A DNA stretch of 64,000 bases from Ascaris suum (taxonomy: Eukaryota > Nematoda > Chromadorea > Rhabditida > Ascarididae), in NCBI GenBank assembly GCA_013433145.1, contig CM024186.1, forward strand, positions 5,646,001 through 5,710,000. Direction: 5' to 3'. Of this stretch, positions 46,301-64,000 are shown one piece after another. Each line of letters opens with the position of its first letter. Within the stretch, counting starts at the first letter, position 1. The position numbers and the translations under genes are program-made. A model generated the notes under the pieces. That model did not search any database, was not told the DNA's origin, and was given only the letters and a program-made list of their open reading frames with translations.

Positions 46301-49300
46301 AAATATGCCAAAAGAAATACCAGAAATATTTCAAAAAAAAAATTTTCCCCTGTAAAATTTGACGATTAACTTATGCGTAAATGAAGTGTAAATATTTGCT
46401 TCATTTTTTAATGTGAAGTGATGAAGAAAGTATGAGAAAGAACGATATTATTGCTATGAAAAGTATATTTTTACCATCCAACCTATAAGATTATTCGTTA
46501 ACTTGAAGAAAAAAAGAAAAAGGGAATTGAATAAGCGGTTACTTTGTATTCACAATCAGACCGAACAAGCGAGTAAGCCATCGAGCGAAACTGCCTAGAG
46601 CTATTTTTTGCTTCCACAATTTCCCACCCACTAGGGTGCTCATCGTTCTTTCCAATTCGAAATCAGCTACACTTTTTCGATTTTAATGAAGTAACAGTAA
46701 CGAAGAACTAAATTTAACGACATTTTCCGTATACCCACTATGAATATCGTAAATTTCTTATCGAATATTATTGTCGCTAAATCCATCAAAATCTTACCGT
46801 ATATAAAAAGAATAACATTGCAAAAGTGCCTATCGTAATCAATCGCTCAAATTGATATTCTTTCATTCAGGATGATAGTTTCTATCGAGATCCAGAAATT
46901 GAAAAAAATGTTGCTAAATTTCTCGAACGTCATCCTATCAAAGATGAATCAACGCATCTACGATCAAAGCATCCTAAAGAGATCAATATGACTGCGATTA
47001 CAACACTTCCGGAAAATGCCTCCACTTCCGCACCTATGCAAGTGAGTCTTTTCTTTAGATGAATATTTCGTTATTATGTTTTATTTCTCTTTAAAAATTA
47101 GCATAAGCTTTTGGCGGAATACCTTTATGAACTCTTATCTTATTCGAAAGAAATTTGGCGGAAACTTCTTTGATTATTTTTTGCGAATTGAAATGATCTT
47201 TTTTTCCTCCTTCGTTACTTCAACAATCAATTAAATAATTTAGAACAAAAATATATGCGATTATTTCATTTAATTTCTCTATCTCTTCTATAGAAAACGA
47301 CGGCGGCCAACCGAGAGACAAAAGGCATTCAAAGAATGGTTGAGAGATCTTCACCTGTCAACCGTTCGGTTATAACTAGCAATGAGGGAAAATTCGTTGG
47401 TAAGGTTTTTGAATTTCATTCTAAGAATGTATATAATGGCATCATGATTCGATGAAGTAGCATCCATTGATTCAGAATCTATTGAATGCTATTTTTATGC
47501 TCTCTTTACACACAAAAAGCATATCACTAAAACATCTTAACTTTGCGCATATGCCTATGTGTCTATCTGGCTGTCCGTTCGGTAATTTTAAGCCAGATAA
47601 AATCATATGAGTTATATCGTAGATGAGATCTTTACAGTTAGTTTCGAATCGTTTCATCTGCCTGATTGAGCTATAATCACTCAACGATAGTTAAAAATTT
47701 GCATTATGACCGATTGATTCGAAAATTTCAGATCGAACAATTTTGCATTCGACGAAATGATCAGATTGTAAAAGCGAACAATTTTTGAAAATTTACATAA
47801 ACCATCAATTTAAATAGAAAATAATAGTAAAATTCTGCGCATTTTATTGTTTCTTTATAATTTATAGGATTAGTTAACTTGATAAGTAATACTATAAAAT
47901 TATAAATCATCAACTCCTAAGACTTTATTACTCGCTTATTTTTTTTTTTTAAATTATAGAATTGATAAGAAAATAGATTCATTTATTAAAAAAATTCCCA
48001 TCAATATTTTCTATATCTATTGCATTTTTGCATGAATTTAAAGAATTCGTCGTGGAATGTGTTGAAAACGATTTTTTTTTCTGCTTTTTCTCGCTATAAA
48101 TTTATATTGCGAGTCGACTTCGTAGAAAAACTGATTTTTTGGGCATTGTGACATTGAGTTTTGAAAGAGTTTACAATTAGTTGACACAATAACCAATTTT
48201 GTTGAATGCCTATGGCATAGGCCTTCCATATGCACTTCCTGTTTGTTTTCAGCGTCGGGGGGGGGGGGGGGGGGTGGTGGTGGTGGTTCGGCCTTCATGA
48301 GGCTGAAATCCTCACCTTCCTTCTTTTCCCCAGAAATTCGAATTGTTTTCGATATTGTCCGTTAGGTTATTGGCACTCAGTTTAGCATGTTGCCTTCTCG
48401 TCTAACCAGAAGTTTTAAAAGCAGATGATTGCGAAGCAGTAAATCGGCACAGTTGCAAACACTATGAAGACTGTTTGAATGCATAATAAAAGCGTTCTTA
48501 CTTAAACTGAATTAAATGTAAAGTAAAATAAAGTAGTAAAAAAAGGAAGTAGCTATGATATTTTTGAAAGTATGTACACTTAGATATGCTATCAATTAAA
48601 TATATATATTTATATTTAACTAAAGGTGAACGCGACACAAATTTAATTAAAATACAAGCGAACAACAAAATGGTGACAACAACGAATAGCAGTAGAATGC
48701 GAATTGCATCGAATAATGCAAAACAAATTCGTCGCTCACCAAATATTGCCGGTTAGTGGAATTTTTTATGATTATTGAATTTCTTAGTTTGTTGTTGTTG
48801 TTGTTGTTGTTGTTTTTTAAATCATGCGTTATTTTATAAGAAGAATTCTCGATGTCGATGATATCTTTCCTTTTGGAATCGACTTTTCCTCTTTGATATT
48901 TTCAGTGAATGACCTTCATTTGCTATAGAAATAAAAATTCGTCTTATAGCTCTATAAAAAGAAATTTTTGTCACTAAAAAATAGGGCATTCTTGATGTCA
49001 AGTGTAAAGAAAACTTGTTTTTAGATTCAAGAATCTTTCTACGCCGATTATCATCAAGAAACCACGAACAATATGCATCGTCTCAGTCGAGGGACTTGAA
49101 AGAAAATCAATTGCCAACCGGAAATAACCGATCACATCAACTCGTCAGAGAAACTCAAAAGCCTCGACGTGTTCATCCACGATTTAACAAAGGTGCAGCA
49201 ACAAGGAAGAATCGCGTACAATTAAGAAAACTGCATAGACTTCAAGCGTTACTTGAGTATATTCAAAAAGCACCAATCGCCAAATCCTCATTGGCTATTC

Positions 49301-52300
49301 ATGCGAACGCTGGACCAACATTTCAAGTGCAACAAGAAAAACAGGTAATTTATATTTGAAATTGGAGTACTTCATTGAATTACCATAGTTGACTAATAGA
49401 TCGACGGGTTTGAGCTACTCACCTGTCGATAAGTATTCAGGTAAGTAAATAAATAGTTACCATGAAGGAGATTTTTTTTTCGGGAATTTTTAAATGCAAA
49501 CGTCACATCCTTTAATGCTTCAATAATCGTAATCTTTTGATCAATATATATGAGCAGAAACTACAATAGGAAATCCTTAAATTATTGATTTTTTTTCTTC
49601 ACTTGATCATTGCAAATATTTTGATCATTTAAAATGAATGCAGGTTATTCCTCAAAGACGATTATTGGGAAACTCGCATAGTTTCGTATCACATGGAAAT
49701 AAACCGCAATTTTTCGAATCAGGCAAAAGACAACAGGTGATTTAAATTTCAATTTTCTTTGATGTGAGAAAATTTGATTGATGAGTACTTTGCAAGAGCA
49801 GAAAAAAACATTTCACTAAGAAGCAACGCAATGTTTTATCTTGAATTACTTAGATGATTGTAGTTGTATAATTACTAGATAATAAAAAATGAAGAGTTCA
49901 ATTTTGCAATCAAGGGTTGAAACTCTATTTACAGTAATTTTAGGTGTAATACCTACAGTAACCTATACTAACTACAGTAATCTGACAAGCAATGGTATAA
50001 TTTTGAGCAATTCGACCCTCCTTGATCGAACTGCTAACGTACAAGAAAGCAACGGCGTCGAAATTCTGCTGAGGAGGATTCTGGCTGTCTTTTTTGGCCT
50101 CATTTCCTTCTTCTTTCCCCTTCTTCCCTCTCAAGGACTATTTTTTAGACATCCTGTTGATTTTCTAATGCCTTATGCTTTAATAAATAATATATTAGTA
50201 TAGGCTTGTTCAAGTGCTTAGAAAACCTTGCTAATGCGATGATAAGAACGAATGCTAGCACAATATTACAACATAGGTATTTCTTGGGTTTTGATTACAT
50301 AGTTAGTGTTAACTTATTATAAGATTTTAATAATAGGGCTATCGTTTTGCATGAATCGAATTCTTAGTAATGGCGCTAAAAATTTGCATAATTTTTTTCA
50401 AATTTATTTCTTAAGTATTGAATTGTATGAATTTCTTATTTTATCTAATTATATCTTAAAGGATGATTATTTGATATGCTGATTTGGATGCATGACGATA
50501 AGAAAAATAAGCAGCAAAATAAATATTAAACGATTATAAAATATTCACTTAAAATGATTATAAATAAAGAAATTCCGATCAGATATGATCAATTTTTAGC
50601 CCATTGAATCGATTTAGAGAATTGCTTGCGTAAAATCAACCGGATTTTTTTTTCTTTTTCATTCGAAAACCTTAAAATGTCATATGAAGAAAATTTAATT
50701 TTTATTCCGCCTATCGATAGGCCTAGTAAAAATTCAGCCTGTCGAAGGAAAAGCTTGATGAGGTGCAAACGCGATAGTAAAAAAAAAAATCAAATAAGTT
50801 CCTTTGAAGTTTTGAAGTCATCATATCATTAGTCAAAGAACACATTTTTGCAGAAAAGCTCGTTTTTTTTCTTATTCAAATGCAATAGTGATATAATGAT
50901 TCCGAATTGAGGCACTTCTTAAATAAGCAATATGTGATGTTACTTTGAAACGAAATATCAGAAGACAGGTAAATTATATTGAACCAACTCGAATAGGTAA
51001 TACAGGTAGAGAATCGAAAAAACAATCAATAAAAACAAATTGAGATTATCAAAAATGAAATGAGGTAATGCCGTCTGCAAAAAATTAACTTGCAAATAAT
51101 GGATGAATCTAAAAAAAATTATTTACCTTGAACGTCAAGAGTTTTTTTTTTTTGCTGATTACAGTTGAAACTTGTTAGAGCGATTTCTGATCATTATGTA
51201 AGAATCATATTCGTTCTTCTTTGATGTCTCTTTCGATTTTTTTTTTCTGAAAGAGAAAAGAAACAAATAATTGACAGCTGATCAAAATTTGTCTCGTTTA
51301 TTTTCAGCTCAGGCCAATCCCGATAGTTGAAGGCCAATCAATACCACAACAACTTGTTTTTCTACCACAGCCACAACATCAGGCTATTACCTATCAACAA
51401 TTTCAAGCGTCTCGTGATCCTTATGATGCAGCATATTTGAAAGAAGTCGAAGATTATGATCTAACACTTGAATTTCAAAAGGTGAAAATATCCATTCAAT
51501 TCGATGAAAACTGTTGCCTTGCTTACGATGAAAGGAAAACCTTGAAAACCTTGTTATCTTGTTACATTGTTTTGAGAATGCTTAGTTGACGTTTTCTTGA
51601 AAGTTCAATTTGCATATTTTCACCAAGAGGCGAAGCAGCTACAGGTAAAAACCGGACATCTGAAGGTATAGACCAACGACATTACATAAGTATGTCCAAT
51701 TTGCAGCAGCAACAAGCACAACAGAAAGCAGCACTTAATCGTCGTATTGATGTCGATTATGAAGATTTAAGAACACCTCAAGGACAGGTATATATCTTTT
51801 CTTTTCTTTTATAAGTTTAGAAATCAAGCGTTCATTTTCTTCTTCTTTGGCCATTATCCTCTTCGGTCGTTTATCTCTTCGAAGGATTCAATGGTGGAAA
51901 GGTGTTTCCACATTCTTTTGTGATTGTCTTTCAACGAGAAATTAGACAGGTGTGAGCATGGCAACGTCCCAAGCAGTGTTACGTCTATTATTTGCCATTG
52001 GAGCTGGAATTGTGATTCGAGGTAATGAGGCGAACAACATTTTACCCTTAAGCAATGCATTTTTTCCAGAAATATGCGGGTCCAGGATCCAGGAATTTTG
52101 TCGCTCCACAATTGCAAGTCCCGATACCAACCACAACCTTAGCACCAACCACCGCCCAAATGCTCATTCCTGTTCAGCATGTTGACAACAACAGTGGCAA
52201 TGGTAGGTTACTATTGTTATTGATAATTCTTTACTGTTATTTCTTACTTTCAAATTTCTTGTTGTTATTCAAAACAAGAAGGCCGTCAGCAGCAATGATC

Positions 52301-53857
52301 ATCTATACCTTGGCCTGGAGTAGACCTGTTAAACTCGTGTAATAACTGCAAATTTACAGATGATTTGCAGGTGATTTATAGGTGTAAAAGAAGCGCTGAT
52401 CATGGAACGTGAAAATCTGAGAGAAAATTTTTTTGTTCATAGAGAATTTCTGTTTTATATCGATGCAGCAACTTTTTCTGCAGGTGATAAATTCGTTGAT
52501 CGCTTCTTTTGAATCGTTTCTTAAGTTTCCTTGTTGACAAATTAGAAATGTGTCTCCTTTAGAAAGGAAGTCGAAAAAAAAAGTCTGTGAATTCGTCATT
52601 TCAATCGGAGAATGTATTTTTGAGAAGAATTTTTTTTAGAACATTTATAGGCGAATTATGAGAATATATGAATTTTAGTTAGACTGAATAGACTCTTTGA
52701 AAGATGTGGGGAGGGGGTGGGAAGAGCTTGGGGGGGGGGGGTATTTTGTACAATTTTAGATTTTGCAAGAAAAATTGTGCAAAAAAAAAATTCCACTAAA
52801 TCCCTCATCAATTTTTCTTTTTCAACAAATTTTCATCACGATAAACATCATAATTATTCATTATAGCCGAGGAATATTATTTTACTAAGATCAATTATCA
52901 AAGCATATCAACAGCGATTATGTATGAATTGAAAAAGAATTTCGCTTATTTTATGATGACTCCGATAAAAAGTGCTATGAAAAAAATAGAATACAAATGA
53001 TCAAAAAAATATAAAATTAAAAAAAAAATTGCAATCATCGATTATAAGATTTCGCTGAATAACAATTCATTTAGAAGAGGTATAATTTGCCCTTTCTTTT
53101 TCTTCTTTTCTGTCCGCTTATTGCCGATAACATAATAAACTCTAGAGTGTAACAAATCATTACGAAAGCGAAACTAGTACAGTGATAAGTGAAGGACGTT
53201 GTATAATGTGTTTTGAACTCGAAGAAGGTGCAATAATGACGGATCAGGTGTGGAATGAAATCGCCAAACAATAATGAGAACCTGTTATTGCAAAATTTTA
53301 CCTGGATGATTTATTGAGAGAAGCGAGATAAATTCATTCTACCTGGAAAGGTATGATAGATATGAAATCATCGTTTGAATCATAGTAGGCTGTAAAGCTG
53401 TAAAGTTACAGGAAGCTGTATGTTGTCTACCGTAACATGAAGACCTTTTACTCGTAAAGCGACGAAAGATCCAATTGTACTAAAGGACAACAGTAGCATT
53501 GATCGAACATTTACTAAGACAATTGAATTTTTTTTTTTTTCAAGTATTTGTTCATTTTTCTTCTAAGTTCACATGAAATGACGCATACAAATGATCTCTA
53601 AATTAATTTAGGTGACATCAAACAATTCAAACAACATTCACACTTTTTAAAAATTTTTCGCACTCAACAATGGTTAAGAAAACGTTTTTTTTTTAGCTTC
53701 TTTCTATTCTGTTTTCAGCTAAACGCAAGATAACGTTGGTGATATTTCAGGCTTCTATTATTTCAATCCGGATCCATTAGGTCTTTTTGGTGGAATGTTT
53801 GGACATCCTTTCGCTGCTGGAGTTCGTCAGATTGCTGTGGTAAATTTTCTTGCTTAA
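43354..53857 (+). CDS. Orphan secreted low-complexity protein, nematode type, about 13 or more exons
   Basis: Exon 1 (43354-43404) is a complete signal peptide, MYLMILIIVLFESTFSQ, ending at CAG|GTGATT. Following exons: 43757-43919, 45233-45369, 45811-45924, possibly 46081-46167, 46871-47041, 47294-47399, 48626-48751, 49025-49344, 49644-49736, 51308-51481, 51707-51787, 52070-52202, 53751-53857 (TAA). Phases agree at every junction except that the donor of 46081-46167 is weak (CTC|GTGCCC); joining 45924 directly to 46871 also keeps frame. The protein is about 600 residues: an acidic patch (KPDDDEDDADYE), a basic Arg/Lys/Gln-rich middle (QKPRRVHPRFNKG, RKNRVQLRKLHRLQALL), Gln- and Pro-rich segments, the acidic RDPYDAAYLKEVEDYDLTLE, a Thr/Pro stretch, and a Gly/Phe-rich tail (FYYFNPDPLGLFGGMFGHPF). 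I recognise no family. A cuticle or extracellular-matrix role, or processing at dibasic sites, is speculation. Confidence 0.72.
48257..48289 (+). repeat. G18 run followed by (TGG)n
   Basis: Eighteen consecutive G bases then five TGG units, in an intron of the secreted gene. It is one of the longest homopolymer G tracts in the window and a potential G-quadruplex on the transcribed RNA. Confidence 0.95.
49025..49344 (+). CDS. Largest exon of the secreted orphan gene
   Basis: The acceptor TGTTTTTTAG and donor CAG|GTAATT bound 106 codons plus a split Asp. It is rich in Arg, Lys, Gln, Ser and Asn, with several dibasic sites (FLRRLSSR, KPRRVHPR). The segment LRKLHRLQALLEYIQKAP looks helical and is the most protein-like part. 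Confidence 0.75.
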
Positions 53858-56800
53858 CAATAGAACTGTAAAGAAATTGTTGAATTATTTTCCTCAAATT
53901 TAAATATTTGACTATTCGGGTTTAGTTTTTCTTTTTGGAGGTCGAAGTTTTTATGAAAGTATAGCTGTAAAATATTTTTACATTTGCCGATTCAAGGCAA
54001 ACAGCTTGCAACAGTCGGATCAGTATATGAACAATTTTGCATTCATGATAGACAGCTGGTATTAAACATGTTGGTATAGGAATTACTAATGAAACAAAAA
54101 ATGCTTTTCGCAATGCATTTGTTATTCTATAGATTATTTTGCAAATCGAGTATATAAGCTGATCTTATCGATCATTTTCCTCGTTTATGCTGAAAGATCG
54201 TAATATCGATCAAATCGACTACAACTTTCTTCTCGTTTTATAAGTTAGACTTCCCAGTATCAAAAAAAAAATTCATTCGAATTCTTCATCCTCAATTCAA
54301 ATGTATTTGTCTAAGGGGATGTTAAAATTCTTTTTTTTTTTGCATTTACAATGAGATTATATCCTATCAAAGAATCGATTTGTTTTTTTTTTTTGATCAT
54401 ACAGTTGTTCAATCATTTTTTTAATCGAATTCGATCCTTGAACGAAATATTTCAATGTTTCGTTTAACGAGTATATTAAAATATCTTTATTTGCATAAAC
54501 TTATATAAAATTTACCATAGTGACTGACGGTGTATAATTTTTTGAAATCACATTATTTTAGGGAACTTCTCAGTTCTATTTTCTTATTCTGGATGCAAAA
54601 AAAATTCCTCTCTTCGTTTCTTTCTCCTCTCTTATTTCCTTAAATATCTAATAAAAAATAATTTTTTTTTCACTTCTTCTTGAGAAATAAATATTTTCCA
54701 TATGTTTTTCTCGAAAAAAAAAACGTTAGTCGAACGCTTTCAGAATAAACCGTTGGAGTTACCGTCATCATCATCAAATATTGTTCATGTGGTGCCCGCA
54801 TAGTTACTTTCGAATGAGCAATAACAAATATGGACAGAGAGATGCAAATACCCTTCAAGGTAAACTGTTTGAACTTTTGAACTTTCAAATACCTATCAAG
54901 CTAAACGTTTTGAACTCTCAAGCACCTATCAAGGTAAGCCCCTATTGAAGGCCCAAACACCAGTCAAGGTAAGGTAAACCCTTTCGAACTACATCAAAAT
55001 TATTACTTGGTCGATTAATGTCAATTAAAAGCCTCAACATTCTGCTCAAATATCTCTACTCTTTTTTCAAAGAACATAACTTTATATTCACAACAATAAT
55101 GGCACTTCATATCAAATTACCTATCTTTTTTTTTTTTCAAAATTTCCTCAGATAATGATGGCTATAATCTTGTAAAAAAATCGAAAATAACAAAAATAGT
55201 TGGATTATTGCAATATGTGCCAATAAATTTCGTTGAATCATGTCAACTCATATGGTCCAAGCATTATAAAATGTTTTCGAATATATTTTCATAGAAATTC
55301 AACTACTCATACTAATATTTATTATATTCATTTTAAATCATATTTGAGCAATTCTAGAACAAGTCTAACTTCAATATTCAAATTTATCTTTAAATATCAA
55401 TAATTTAGAGATTTAAATCATCGATGATCTATATGCCTATCAATCGATCAACATTACATTATGGACGCTTAGATGAAATCTATAGCAATTTCAACGTCAT
55501 TTATCACCTCAAAGTTCACATGTCCGTTACATTAAATTTCAAATATCGTCTCGATGAATTCGTCGTTACAAAAGATTTTTTTTTTCAAATTTGATGAAAT
55601 GTATTACACATCGCTTTCAACTAGTTTTATATCACTAAATATTGCGTAAATAAAACAGCCGATGAATTGAGCTATGAAGTTGTCGTAATAAATTGAGGCC
55701 AATCGTCTATCTCTCTTTTTTTTTTTTAATTAACGTTGTCATGTAATTTAATGTTCTGAGACGAAGTTGTTTCTAAATAATGATCGTTGATGTTGAAATG
55801 AAGTGGAAAATTTTTCAAAATTTTTCAACTCTATCTGATGGGAAATACTCATTCTAATAAATATTCAAAAAATAATTTCAGAATTGTGAAGTAGAGTCTA
55901 TGAAAGTCTATGAACATCAATCTGGCTAATTTGGCCAAAATGGCCGAGTCGGCCGGGCTTAGCGAGACAATTTCGTATCACTTTAGTATACTCTCGAAAA
56001 AAAAGACACAGAATTTCGACAGTTTTCAATAACTTCAGGGTTTATAATCTTATATATATCAACTATGATCTTAATTTTATTTATCGAATGTAATTTATTT
56101 CTCTCATCATTTAATTTGCAAGAATATTGAAGAAATTTTGCCTATTTTTTTCGCTCTCTTTCAATAATGACATCAATATTTTTTTCTATGATTTCGTCAT
56201 TCAATAACTGCAATACTTTTCGACGTTTAAAATAATCGCTATTTTTATAGCAAAAAAACCCTTTTGTTTGCATTTTTTTTTCATCTGTGAAAAAATTTAT
56301 TGATGATTTTCGTTAAAAAATAATTTACTAGAGGATAATTCATTTAGAAAGTAATATATGATTGAGCGCAAATGTCAATTTACATTTTATGTGATGAGTA
56401 AAAAAAAAAAGAAATAAATTGAAAATATTTAAGGATCAAATTTTGAACTATCATAACATAATTGTTTGAAGAATATTCTTATGTCACTTTTTCGCAATAT
56501 CTGCTTTTTTTTTTAAAAAAAACGCTGAAATGAGTGGAAAAATTTTCACTAAAAGGTGAAAATTTCTTGAAAATATTTAAAAATATTCGCCTCATAACAA
56601 CAAAAAAAAATCATGTAAGAATTTTATGAAAAGTCCTGTCTTCAAGAATAAAATTTTTTTTTTTTGCTGCAGTTTTTCCGCAAATTTTCCACTTTCATAT
56701 TTGCGTTCATATACGACAAACAAGTTGATGGGAATGTTTGACGAGAAGAAAATCGCTCGTACTAAACGAAATCGATTTCAACCATAAAACAAGTCGACTC

Positions 56801-58460
56801 TCATATTTTTGAATTGCATTTTTCGAGAGAAGCGAATACAGGTTGTCAAATTGCTATTAAGCTGTGCGTTAAATTATATTACACTAGCTTTTCATTGCAA
56901 ATACAACGAAATGAAGGTGACCTTCACTTTAAGGAATTTTCTTATAAAATGTGTACGTAACGTTATATTTTATGTTCATTCATGCGCCCTCAATTTTTTG
57001 TGTCTTTAATTTTTCTTTTAATGATTATATTGAATGATATTGTAATTATTCGAATTTTTTTCCGGTTGATGTTGAGTTTTTTTCTTTACTTACTAATTAC
57101 TATTTATTAGATAGTTATCTAATTACATTTCTAGACAAACATGAAATTGCAGATTGTTCGAAAATCGCTTTGTCAAGTTTTTCTTTTTTTTTGAAGATAT
57201 TTGTGAGAAAAAAAAAGAAGTTTTTCTTCGAGTTTTAAGTATTGCTTCTCCCTCAGTCCCACGAAGACCAAGTTTTAGGCCCTAGAAAAATGCCAACTTT
57301 AAAATAAATTCGACAAATAAACTTGACATGTTGAGTTCGAATGTATCTGATATAATCATGTCCATTTGTATCTAATGCAATTTCATGTGATGCTCATTTT
57401 ATTTAAAGAGTGAATGTAATGAAGTGGAAAATTTGGTATAACTTGTGGTATATGCGAACCGATCATTAACAAATACAGAGTCTCATATTATTTGCTTTTG
57501 TATCGCAAGCTAAATCGTATCAGATTTTGTGCATATCTATCTGTGTATATGTGTGTATGCGTATCTCGATCTGCGGTCTATTTTTCGGCTCCTTCTAAGA
57601 GACCTAAAAATATGAAATTTGGCACTCAGAATCCTTCGCTCAAAACAGTTTGGCAGTTCAAAAGTCATGCTTATGTGTTTATCAACTCATAAGTCGATAA
57701 GTTGACTTAAGTATAAAAAATTTTATAAATTTAAAATTGAGTTATATTTGAGAGGAAAATAAGAGAAATCACGTTGTTCCTATACAGTTTCTCTTACTTT
57801 ATTGAATATTAAACGAATCATTCACTAGGGTAAGATAGTGTTAATTATAAATTCGTTTTTTTGGCCGATATTATAAGAAGGTGGTACCTATAATAATTGT
57901 TAAACATATGGTCCGCATAGCTATAACAGTCTTAATCATATAATTATGCATAAAAAGTGTACAACTAATTATGTTTTGTTGTGCTTCCCGGTTTGGGCAA
58001 AATAAGTCCACCTATGGGCAACATTTCAATTAAAGAATTGGATAACCGCAATACTTGACTTGGAAGAGTATGCGTAGATTAGAGAGGTCCTGTAATTCCA
58101 TACCTCTTCTATGGCATTTATTTGCTTACCTTACAAGGTTATTGGCTGTTAATTTTAATAAGTAGCGAAATTTCATATTCAAATATTTTTAATTTTTTAT
58201 CTCAATTTTAGAAAAATATTTTCAATTTTAATATATTCACACCTGTAACCTGTCAATTTCCGGATATATCATTATATCATTCATTCGATAAAAGATTTTC
58301 AACTTGTATCTTTCAGTACATCTAAATGCATCGTCTATGCATTTGAGTTTTTAAAGGAATCGATCGTAAAAGCATTCGAACGCATATAAATGATATTTTC
58401 AAAAATATCTATTCTTTATTTGTATTTTTTTTTCTCCACTAATTTTGTTGTTTTATCGCT
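53858..58460. other. Intergenic spacer between the secreted gene and the CRAL-TRIO gene
   Basis: No gene seen. Repeated CAAGGTAA / ACCTATCAAG boxes occur at 54855-54975, and a cluster of GGCC motifs at 55922-55957. The rest is AT-rich with homopolymer runs. Confidence 0.55.
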
Positions 58461-58465
58461 TTCAG
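58461..58465 (+). promoter_or_regulatory. Splice acceptor directly before the CRAL-TRIO start codon
   Basis: TTTCAG abuts the ATG at 58466. With no upstream coding exon visible, this fits SL trans-splicing right at the start codon. Confidence 0.55.

Positions 58466-64000
<5,535 letters not shown>

Overview
This is an AT-rich eukaryotic genomic window that looks nuclear and nematode. The genes are split into many short exons with GT..AG introns. Several first exons have an AG splice acceptor just before the ATG, as expected where spliced-leader (SL) trans-splicing occurs. The recognisable proteins look like nematode versions of conserved families. The order (possibly Spirurina) is a guess from general feel only. 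I see no bacterial, viral, rRNA, tRNA or CRISPR feature.

Layout. (1) Positions 541-23985, minus strand: most of the giant subtilisin-family protease tripeptidyl-peptidase II. I reconstructed 26 exons in consistent phase, about 1144 residues. The last ~100 residues run off the left edge. (2) 24024-25681, minus: two or three coding-looking open frames of unknown function upstream of TPP2. (3) 27225-29079, plus: the 14 kDa / subunit 7 component of mitochondrial complex III (UQCRB), with exon 1 and the last two exons clear but one junction unresolved. (4) 30554-33130, minus: a three-exon, roughly 150-residue membrane protein with a Cys-rich N-terminus, LAPTM/DUF7027-like. (5) 33131-43353: about 10 kb with no gene I can support, but with MITE-like and palindromic elements. 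(6) 43354-53857, plus: a secreted, low-complexity, nematode-type protein of at least 13 exons and about 600 residues that I cannot assign to a family. (7) 53858-58465: intergenic. (8) 58466 to the right edge, plus: a CRAL-TRIO plus GOLD (Sec14-like) lipid-binding protein of eight exons, truncated at position 64000.

The genes do not form a pathway. They are housekeeping or secretory neighbours: cytosolic peptide turnover (TPP2), respiration (UQCRB), endomembrane (LAPTM-like), lipid handling (CRAL-TRIO/GOLD) and an orphan secreted protein.

Introns and spacers are rich in structure. There are three (TA)n tracts of about 100 bp, many poly-G/poly-C runs, a near-perfect 43-bp palindrome repeated three times in a TPP2 intron, a ~120-bp hairpin in the CRAL-TRIO gene, a short element with 16-bp terminal inverted repeats, and a local duplication that copied the 3' end of a TPP2 exon together with its splice donor. 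I did not find a clearly new biological system. The best candidates for novelty are the orphan secreted gene and these repeat structures.
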